Assembly (NCBI RefSeq): GCF_002007105.1 | Contig: NZ_MVBC01000005.1 | Location: 1 to 64,000 of the forward strand | Direction: 5' to 3' | DNA length: 64,000 bases | Source of the DNA: Hymenobacter sp. CRA2 | GTDB taxonomy: Bacteria; Bacteroidota; Bacteroidia; Cytophagales; Hymenobacteraceae | Shown here: positions 58,690-64,000 of the stretch, piece after piece | Layout: every line of letters starts with the position of its first letter | How positions within the stretch are numbered: position 1 is the first letter of the stretch | The notes under the pieces: model-generated | Told to the model about the DNA's origin: nothing | Database searches by the model: none | The model's input: only the letters and a program-made list of their open reading frames with translations | Program-made: the position numbers and the translations under genes

Positions 58690-59097
58690 TTAGTGCCCGA
58701 GTTCGAGCACGGTGTCGAATTCCTCAGGGCGTAGCGCCATCACCGACAGCCGCGACTGGCGCAGCAGGCCGATTTGCTGCAGGCGGGGCTCGGCTTTGAT
58801 GGCGGCTAGGGACACGGGCTTTGGCAGACGCTGGTGCGGCGCCAGGTCCACGGCCACCCAAGGCGAGCCGGGTTCGGCGGTGCGGTCGGGGGCGGCGGGG
58901 CGTAGCACCTGGGCCACGCCCACCACTTCCTTATCGGTTACGCTGTGGTACACCAGCACCAGGTCGCCGGGCTGCATCTGGGCCAGGCAGTTGCGGGCCT
59001 GGTGGTTGCGCACGCCGGTCCAGTCGGTCTGGCCGTCGCGTTCGAGGTCGGCAAAAGAGTAAGCGGAAGGTTCGGATTTGACGAGCCAGTAATTCAT
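58690..59097 (-). CDS. EVE domain protein
   Basis: A 135-aa protein that consists of one EVE (PUA-like) domain: MNYWLVKSEPSAYSFADLE at the start, TDWTGVRNHQARNCLAQM, GDLVLVYHSVTDKEVVGVAQV and the C-terminal SVMALRPEEFDTVL. EVE domains bind modified bases in DNA or RNA, and many short bacterial members occur as single genes (YTH/EVE family). This is the second modified-base reader fold in the window after the SRA protein. ATG 59097 starts the domain exactly. The neighbouring genes do not suggest a partner. Confidence 0.92.
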   Translation of the reverse strand: MNYWLVKSEPSAYSFADLERDGQTDWTGVRNHQARNCLAQMQPGDLVLVYHSVTDKEVVGVAQVLRPAAPDRTAEPGSPWVAVDLAPHQRLPKPVSLAAIKAEPRLQQIGLLRQSRLSVMALRPEEFDTVLELGH

Positions 59098-59178
59098 GCC
59101 GCAAGCTAGCCACAGAATCGGCGCGACGCTACGACATCCGGCCACAGCCCGGACGGCGGCCGTGAGCTATGAAAAAGC

Positions 59179-59205
59179 AGGCAGTAGGGGCAAGCGCCCT
59201 GCCTG
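59179..59205 (-). terminator. Terminator of the small lipoprotein gene
   Basis: On the minus strand CAGGCAGGG and a matching CCCctaCTGCCTG form a stem directly after the stop at 59206, followed by CTTTTTC. Confidence 0.65.
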
Positions 59206-59607
59206 TTACGGCTTGCGGCGCACCTTCAGCACATCCTTGTCCAGGGACACGATTTCCAGCAGGTAATTCGGCTCCTTCTTGTCGTCCAGCGAAATGCGCA
59301 GCGTGTGCGCGTCCATCACCATCCACTGGCCTTTGTGGCCTTCCACGCCGTCGGTGGGGGCAATGTCATACTGGGTAAACAGGCCATTCTGGTCGAAGGC
59401 GAAGCCCGTACGGCCGCGTGAGGGCCGGAAGCTGTAGGTGTTGGGGCGGTACACCTGCACGTCGCCCTGGTCTTCCTCGTGGGCATGCAGCCAGGTGCGC
59501 GTAAGCAGGTTCAGCTGGGCTTGTTGCACGGCAGTGGTCGAATCGGTACGGCAGGTGCTCGACAGCAGGAGCACGCTCAGGACAAAAAGCAAGGCAGGGA
59601 GTCGCAT
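59206..59607 (-). CDS. Small lipoprotein, lipocalin-like, unknown
   Basis: A 133-aa exported protein with a lipoprotein signal ending LLSSTC (Cys at 19). The mature part is about 110 residues of beta-rich sequence: LLTRTWLHAHEEDQGDVQVY, then YRPNTYSFRPSRGRTGF, then GQWMVMDAHTLRISLDD and YLLEIVSLDKDVLKVRRK. The pattern TW-x(n)-YRF-x(n)-W-x(n)-L-x-I resembles lipocalin-like lipoproteins of Bacteroidota, but I cannot name a family. It diverges from polX, with about 70 bases between its start and the polX promoter box. Confidence 0.65.
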   Translation of the reverse strand: MRLPALLFVLSVLLLSSTCRTDSTTAVQQAQLNLLTRTWLHAHEEDQGDVQVYRPNTYSFRPSRGRTGFAFDQNGLFTQYDIAPTDGVEGHKGQWMVMDAHTLRISLDDKKEPNYLLEIVSLDKDVLKVRRKP

Positions 59608-59675
59608 AGGTGCTAACATACGCGTTTGCCGACTGCTGCGGTGAACACACGGCCTGCTGCCGCCGTTTTGCGTAG

Positions 59676-59683
59676 TAGCTTTA
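59676..59683 (+). promoter_or_regulatory. Possible -7 box of the polX-like gene
   Basis: TAGCTTTA, one mismatch from TAnnTTTG. Transcription would begin near 59690, so only the TTG at 59707 or the ATG at 59743 could serve as start; this supports the shorter protein. Confidence 0.35.
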
Positions 59684-59706
59684 CCGCCCCAAAACCCCGA
59701 ACTGCC

Positions 59707-61476
59707 TTGGAAAACCGCGCCCTCATTCGCGCCTTTCGTCTGATGGCCCAGCTGCTGGAGCTGCACGACGAAAACCCCTTCAAAGTGCGCGCCTACGAAG
59801 GTGCCGCTGCCGCCATCGACCGCCTAGAGTTTCCGCTCACTGACCTCGATCCGAGCGAATACACCACCAAAGGCGGCTTGGGCAAAAGCGCGGCCGTAGC
59901 GGCGCAGGCGCTGCTGAGCACCGGCACGTTTCCCGAGTTGGCCCGGCTGCAGGAAGTCACGCCGGCCGGGGTGGTGGAAATGCTTAACATCAAAGGCATC
60001 GGCCCGAAGAAAATCCGCACGCTGTGGCGCGAACTGGGCGTGGAGTCGGTGGAGGCGCTGCGCGAAGCGGCCGAGCAGAACCGCGTCAGCGCCCTGAAAG
60101 GCTTCGGGGCCAAGACGCAGGACGCTATTCTGGCTGCGCTGGAATTTACGGCCCAGAGCCGCGGCAAAGTGCTCATCAACCAGGGTCAGGACCTCGGTCA
60201 GCAACTGGTAACCTTGTTGCAGCAAGCCCTGCGCACCGAGCAGGTGGCCGTGGCCGGCGAGGTGCGCCGCGCCCTGCCCGTGGTGGAAACCGTGCGCGTG
60301 GTGGTCGGCACCAATCAGCCCTGGCAAGCCCACGAGGCGCTGAATGGCGTGGACGGCCTCGCCGCCGACGAGCGGACCTCTGGGCCCTTTGCCTGGCGCG
60401 GTTCGGCCGCGCAGTCGGGCGTCAAAATCGAGGTGCAGCTGGCCAAGCCCGAGGACTTTACCAACTGCCTGTTTCTGCAAACCGGCTCGGACGCTCACCT
60501 GAACGCGCCGCTGCCGGCCAGCGCCCCCGCGCCTTCGCTGCGCCGCCTGGTGAAAAGCACGCGCTTCTTTACGGAGCAGGCCATCTACGAAACCGCCGGC
60601 CTGCAGTACGTGGAACCCGAGATGCGCGAGGGCCAGGGCGAAATCGAGGAAGCCGCGGCTCACAAGCTGCCCACCTTGCTGACCGATGCCGACCTGCGCG
60701 GCTCGCTGCACAACCACAGCACCTACTCCGACGGCGCCCATTCCCTGCGTCAGATGGCCGAATTCCTACGCGACAACGGCTACCAGTACCTCGGTATCTG
60801 CGACCATTCGCGCGCCGCGCACTACGCCGGCGGCCTGAGCATCGAGCGCGTGCGCGAGCAGCACCGCGAAATCGAGCGGCTCAACCAGGAGCTGGGCCCG
60901 TTCCGCATCTTCAAGGGCATCGAATCCGATATCCTGGCCGATGGCTCGCTGGACTACCCCGACGACGTGCTGGCCGAGTTTGACTTCGTGGTGGCCTCGG
61001 TGCACAGCGGGCTGAAAATGGACCAGGAGCGCGCCACCGAGCGGCTGCTGCGCGCAATTCAGAACCCTTTCTGCACCATGCTGGGCCACCCCACCGGCCG
61101 CCTGCTGCTGCGCCGCGAAGGCTACCCCATCGACTACGAAGCCGTCATCGACGCCTGCGCCGAGCATCAGGTGGTCATCGAAATCAACGCCAACCCCTGG
61201 CGCCTCGACCTGGACTGGCAGTGGGTGCGCCGCTGCATGGAAAAGGGCGTGCGCATGAGCATCAACCCCGACGCGCACCACACCGACGGCTACGCCGACA
61301 TGCGCTACGGCGTGTCGCAGGGCCGCAAAGGCGGGCTGACCGCGGCCATGACGCTGAACACCTACACCACGGAGCAAATCGACGACTACTTCCGGCAGCG
61401 GCGGGAAAAAGCTGTGAAATTCGGCAGTCCCGCCCCGGCCAAGAAACCCGCCGACTACGGGCCGCTGTTCGGGTAA
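59707..61476 (+). CDS. PolX-family protein with degenerate polymerase site and intact PHP domain
   Basis: A 589-aa protein when started at TTG 59707 (LENRALIRAFRLMAQLL), which matches the usual PolX N-terminus; a TTG at 59626 is upstream of the predicted promoter. Order: 8-kDa domain about 1-75; helix-hairpin-helix LNIKGIGPKKIRTLWRELG at about 95-115; polymerase palm about 165-270; PHP domain from residue 334 (LHNHSTYSDG, ICDHSRAAHY, VASVHSGLKM, GHPTGRLLLRR, INPDAHHTDGYADMRYG). In the palm the usual GDIDxL catalytic motif reads VVETVRVVV and the third Asp position reads VKIEVQL, so all three metal-binding Asp are lost. It is probably a PHP 3'-5' exonuclease or phosphatase in base-excision repair, not a polymerase. 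Confidence 0.85.
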   Translation: MENRALIRAFRLMAQLLELHDENPFKVRAYEGAAAAIDRLEFPLTDLDPSEYTTKGGLGKSAAVAAQALLSTGTFPELARLQEVTPAGVVEMLNIKGIGPKKIRTLWRELGVESVEALREAAEQNRVSALKGFGAKTQDAILAALEFTAQSRGKVLINQGQDLGQQLVTLLQQALRTEQVAVAGEVRRALPVVETVRVVVGTNQPWQAHEALNGVDGLAADERTSGPFAWRGSAAQSGVKIEVQLAKPEDFTNCLFLQTGSDAHLNAPLPASAPAPSLRRLVKSTRFFTEQAIYETAGLQYVEPEMREGQGEIEEAAAHKLPTLLTDADLRGSLHNHSTYSDGAHSLRQMAEFLRDNGYQYLGICDHSRAAHYAGGLSIERVREQHREIERLNQELGPFRIFKGIESDILADGSLDYPDDVLAEFDFVVASVHSGLKMDQERATERLLRAIQNPFCTMLGHPTGRLLLRREGYPIDYEAVIDACAEHQVVIEINANPWRLDLDWQWVRRCMEKGVRMSINPDAHHTDGYADMRYGVSQGRKGGLTAAMTLNTYTTEQIDDYFRQRREKAVKFGSPAPAKKPADYGPLFG

Positions 61477-61487
61477 TCGGTACCCGG

Positions 61488-61525
61488 GGCGCCGGTTCGG
61501 CTCCGTCAGGAGCCGAACCGGCGCC
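61488..61525. terminator. Perfect 17-bp hairpin between polX and GT9 copy 2
   Basis: Arms 61488-61504 and 61509-61525 are perfect reverse complements with a GTCA loop. It lies 12 bases after the polX stop and 31 before the GT9 start. It has no T-tract (it is followed by GGCCGGCAGC), so it may attenuate rather than end transcription. Confidence 0.5.
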
Positions 61526-61555
61526 GGCCGGCAGCTGCCAAACCAGTTTCCTCGC

Positions 61556-62626
61556 ATGAAAATTCTTGTTCTGCGCTTCTCCTCCATCGGCGACATTGTG
61601 CTGACGACGCCCGTTGTGCGGGCCCTCAAGCAGCAGGTGCCCGGCGCGGTGGTGCACTATTGCACCAAGCCCGCTTACCGCGGCATGCTGGAGGCCAATC
61701 CCTACGTGGACAAGGTGCATTGCCTGACGGGCTCGTTGGGCGAGTTGGTGCAGGAGCTGCAGCAGGAGCGGTTCGATTTCGTGGTGGATCTGCACCACAA
61801 CCTGCGCACCCTGCTCATCAAGCTACGCCTGGGCCGCCCCAGCGCCAGCTTCGACAAGCTGAACTGGCGAAAGTGGCTGATGGTGAACCTGAAGTGGGAC
61901 GTGCTGCCGCGCACCCACATCGTGCAGCGCTACCTGGCGGCGGCCGCCCCGCTGGGCGTGCACGACGACGGCCAGGGCCTGGATTATTTCATTCCGCGCA
62001 ATCAGGTAGTAGATGTGGCTGAGGCCCTGCCCGCCGAGTTTCAGCGCGGCTACGTGGCCTTTGCCATCGGGGCGCAGCACGCCACCAAGCGCCTGCCGGT
62101 GGAGCGCATCATCGAGCTGTGCGCGCAGCTGCGGCGGCCGGTGGTGCTACTCGGCGGGCCCGAGGACGAAAGCACCGGCCACGTGGTGGAACTGCACTTC
62201 GAGCAGGTGCCGGCCGAGGCGGAGTCGCCGGGCGTCACGCCGCTGGCCTTGTCGCCGCGGGCGCACTACTACGATAAGAACGCCCTGCCGCCGTCGCGTA
62301 CGCTTATCTACAACGCCTGCGGCCGGTTTTCGCTGCATCAATCGGCTTCGTTGGTGCAGCAGGCACAGCTGGTCGTCAGCCACGACACCGGGCTGATGCA
62401 CATTGCGGCGGCCTTCCGCAAGGAAATTTTCAGCGTGTGGGGCAACACCATCCCGGAATTCGGCATGTACCCGTACCGCACCGAGTTCCGGGCTTTGCAG
62501 GTGGAAGGGCTGGCCTGCCGGCCCTGCTCCAAAATCGGCTACGATAAGTGCCCGCAGGGCCACTTTCGCTGCATGCGCGACATCCGCTTCGACCTGGACC
62601 TGACGCCTTCCCGCGACGCCCGCTAA
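61556..62626 (+). CDS. Glycosyltransferase family 9 (heptosyltransferase-like), copy 2
   Basis: A 356-aa GT-B enzyme. The N-terminus MKILVLRFSSIGDIVLTTPV is typical of the heptosyltransferase family, followed by VVHYCTKPAYRGMLEANP, DFVVDLHHNLRTLLIKLRLG and, in the donor half, VALLGGPEDE-like VVLLGGPEDESTGH, LVVSHDTGLMHIAAAFRKEI and SVWGNTIPEFGMYPY. A CRPCSKIGYDKCPQGHFRCM segment near the end parallels the Cys-rich tail of copy 1. It should transfer a heptose or similar sugar to LPS core. The two copies differ widely in sequence. Confidence 0.92.
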   Translation: MKILVLRFSSIGDIVLTTPVVRALKQQVPGAVVHYCTKPAYRGMLEANPYVDKVHCLTGSLGELVQELQQERFDFVVDLHHNLRTLLIKLRLGRPSASFDKLNWRKWLMVNLKWDVLPRTHIVQRYLAAAAPLGVHDDGQGLDYFIPRNQVVDVAEALPAEFQRGYVAFAIGAQHATKRLPVERIIELCAQLRRPVVLLGGPEDESTGHVVELHFEQVPAEAESPGVTPLALSPRAHYYDKNALPPSRTLIYNACGRFSLHQSASLVQQAQLVVSHDTGLMHIAAAFRKEIFSVWGNTIPEFGMYPYRTEFRALQVEGLACRPCSKIGYDKCPQGHFRCMRDIRFDLDLTPSRDAR

Positions 62627-62663
62627 GTAGCCGCAAGCCCGCTGCTACGGTACGGTGCCAGCG

Positions 62664-62966
62664 CTACAGAATGCCGGCGTACTGCTCCTGGACTTTGGCC
62701 CGCACGGCGCAGTCGCAGCGGCCGCCGTGGCGGGAAAGGAACTGCCGCAGCGGCTCGAAGGCCACGCCCTGAGCGGCGGCAAAACAGCGCGTATGGCCCA
62801 GCGTATCATCGCAGCTATGGGTGCTGAGGCGCTGGTCGAGGTAGTCAAACAGCTCGGCCAGCTGCTCGGTGGTCAGCGGCAGATTGGCCAGCAGGGCGGC
62901 GCGCTGTGGCTGACGAAGTAAAGGCGAAAGGGTAGGCCGGCGAGGATGTTCAGTAGCGGCGAGCAT
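62664..62966 (-). CDS. DUF2695 domain protein
   Basis: A 100-aa cytoplasmic protein. The C-terminal two-thirds fit DUF2695: LAELFDYLDQRLSTHSCDDT, LGHTRCFAAAQGVAFEPL and FLSRHGGRCDCAVRAKV. The three Cys (HSCDD, CDC) suggest a metal or structural role, but nothing is known of the family. ATG 62966 was chosen over a TTG two codons upstream. The gene converges with GT9 copy 2, the stops being 37 bases apart without an obvious terminator. Confidence 0.75.
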   Translation of the reverse strand: MLAATEHPRRPTLSPLLRQPQRAALLANLPLTTEQLAELFDYLDQRLSTHSCDDTLGHTRCFAAAQGVAFEPLRQFLSRHGGRCDCAVRAKVQEQYAGIL

Positions 62967-63132
62967 AGGCAAGGGAGTAAGCTTCAGGGGTAAGTTAAGC
63001 AGTTGAGCTTTACCAAGCTAGTGGGCCGCAGGAGGCCGCGCAACTTTATCCACCCATCCGCCGCACAAACCAGCCGCATTGGCTACCTTTTCGGTCTTGC
63101 TGCCACCCACACCTCTCGCTTAATCTTCACCT

Positions 63133-63606
63133 ATGGAAGCTGCTACCACTGCCCCCGCGCCGTACACCGTGCTGGTGCGCGTTGGCCCCGATGCCTTGAT
63201 GGCCGACGTACAGGCCGGACGCCACACCTACATCATCGACGAGCCCCTCGGCGTGGGCGGTCAGGACCGCGGCCCCACGCCCTACGACCTGCTGCTCTCC
63301 GCCCTCGGGGCCTGTACCGCCATTACGCTGCGCCTCTACGCCACCCAGAAAAACTGGCCGCTCGACGGCATCGAAGTGCGCCTGCGCCACCAGCGGGTAC
63401 ACGTGCAGGACTGCCAGGCCTGCGAAGCTGCCGATGCGCGGCTGGACGAAATTCACAAGGAGCTACGCCTGCTCGGCGACTTGAGCGAAGCGCAACGGCA
63501 GCGGCTGGAGCAGATTTCGCAGAAGTGCCCCGTGCAGAAAACCCTGCTGGCCGGCGTGCGCATCAGCACCCGGCTGCTGCCCGCCGAAGAATCATTTCCC
63601 GCCTGA
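63133..63606 (+). CDS. OsmC/Ohr-family peroxiredoxin-like protein
   Basis: A 157-aa OsmC-fold protein. The two family Cys are C61 in LLSALGACTAITLRLYA and C132 in ISQKCPVQKTLLAGV, placed as in OsmC peroxidases. A helix-rich insert with two more Cys (VQDCQACEAADARLDE) lies near residues 91-105 and is unlike classical OsmC. It is predicted to reduce organic hydroperoxides in the cytoplasm. It is followed 13 bases downstream by the UBP zinc-finger gene, so the two are likely co-transcribed. Confidence 0.9.
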   Translation: MEAATTAPAPYTVLVRVGPDALMADVQAGRHTYIIDEPLGVGGQDRGPTPYDLLLSALGACTAITLRLYATQKNWPLDGIEVRLRHQRVHVQDCQACEAADARLDEIHKELRLLGDLSEAQRQRLEQISQKCPVQKTLLAGVRISTRLLPAEESFPA

Positions 63607-63619
63607 CACTGCCGTAGCT

Positions 63620-63889
63620 ATGCAGCGCAAACTCTGCTCCCATCTCGCCGCCCTCAACCACGTCACGCCCGCCGCCGAGTACGCCTGCGCCGAATGTATC
63701 GCCCAGGGCGACACCTGGGTGCACCTGCGCGTGTGCCAGGAGTGTGGCCACGTCGGCTGCTGCGACGACTCCAAGAACAAGCACGCCACCCGGCACTACC
63801 ACGCTACCCAGCACCCGGTCATTGCTTCCGCCGAACCCGGCGAAAGGTGGCTCTGGTGCTTCGCCGACCAGTCATTTGCCGAGTACTAA
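63620..63889 (+). CDS. UBP-type zinc-finger protein
   Basis: An 89-aa protein that is a complete zf-UBP domain: C6-x-H8, C23-x2-C26, C39-x2-C42, C47-C48 and a His cluster (H55, H61, H65) in the pattern known from ubiquitin-specific proteases. The tail GERWLWCFADQSFAEY is typical of the bacterial stand-alone form. In eukaryotes the fold binds the ubiquitin C-terminus; bacteria lack ubiquitin, so here the ligand is unknown. It lies in an apparent operon OsmC - UBP finger - small zinc protein. Confidence 0.9.
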   Translation: MQRKLCSHLAALNHVTPAAEYACAECIAQGDTWVHLRVCQECGHVGCCDDSKNKHATRHYHATQHPVIASAEPGERWLWCFADQSFAEY

Positions 63890-63898
63890 GCTGCCGCG

Positions 63899-64000
63899 AT
63901 GAAAATCCTGTGGTGCTGGCGCTGCCAGCAGGATATGCCCATGCTGGAGCCCGCCGAGTTTCGGCTGATGATACGGGCCAGGGAAGAAGGCATGGGGCTG
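63899..64000 (+). CDS. Hypothetical protein with N-terminal CxxC (cut by window edge)
   Basis: ATG 63899 opens a frame that runs off the window after 34 codons. The visible part is MKILWCWRCQQDMPMLEPAE and a basic-acidic helix. The Cys pair CWRC may bind metal. It begins nine bases after the UBP finger gene and so belongs to the same operon. No family can be named from this piece. Confidence 0.55.
   Translation, partial: MKILWCWRCQQDMPMLEPAEFRLMIRAREEGMGL

Overview
The window looks like chromosome from a high-GC member of the Bacteroidota, most likely Hymenobacter or a close relative in the Cytophagales. The basis is a type IX secretion (T9SS) sorting domain, Bacteroidota-type -7 promoter boxes (TAnnTTTG and variants), OmpA proteins with thrombospondin type-3 repeats, DUF2167, DUF4252 and SPFH/GYF_2 proteins, and the absence of Shine-Dalgarno sequences. 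The assignment is from recognised protein style, not from a search. Apart from the first 1.9 kb it reads as stable core chromosome of about 50 genes with short intergenic gaps.

Layout. Bases 1-1870 are a gene graveyard: the tail of an IS5-type transposase, two WYL-domain regulator remnants and a fragment of a D-Ala-D-Ala carboxypeptidase. They end at the 3' end of a tRNA-Arg(ACG) gene, a typical island boundary. Bases 2.0-5.1 kb hold a VTT/TVP38 membrane protein, a DUF2167 protein and a cystathionine gamma-synthase-type enzyme. Bases 5.25-10.4 kb are four consecutive paralogous GT-C membrane glycosyltransferases (Gpi18/COG5542-like) in one operon. Bases 10.5-19.1 kb hold OmpA-family envelope proteins, class I fructose-bisphosphate aldolase, a TerB/zinc-ribbon membrane protein paired with an SPFH protein, accD, and three glycine-zipper proteins in a row. 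Bases 19.2-27.7 kb carry an endonuclease III homologue, a radical SAM protein, a gamma-carbonic anhydrase, a class IV aminotransferase, a CNNM/CBS (HlyC/CorC) protein, DsbD and an isoaspartyl peptidase.

Bases 27.7-33.1 kb are locally AT-rich and hold an Lrp regulator, a large T9SS-secreted protein and a MORN/TonB protein. Bases 33.1-37.3 kb are trxA and dnaE, followed by a decayed T9SS FG-GAP gene at 37.5-38.2 kb. Bases 38.3-52.6 kb hold a desaturase, a DadA-like oxidoreductase, a LysM lytic transglycosylase, a TonB-receptor-like barrel, an O-methyltransferase, a stand-alone SRA-YDG protein, an M16 peptidase, a GT9 enzyme and two small membrane proteins. Bases 52.7-64 kb hold aminopeptidase P, an OmpA/TSP3 porin, DUF4252, an EVE protein, a PolX with a degenerate polymerase site, a second GT9 enzyme, DUF2695, OsmC and a UBP zinc finger.

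The most unusual features are non-coding or degenerate: a 21-bp phase-locked tandem array (55965-56174), four different inverted-repeat elements, twin hairpins that present the same C-rich loop (27913-27970), terminators with long perfect arms, and the PolX protein that has lost its polymerase aspartates. I saw no CRISPR array, complete prophage, rRNA or riboswitch.
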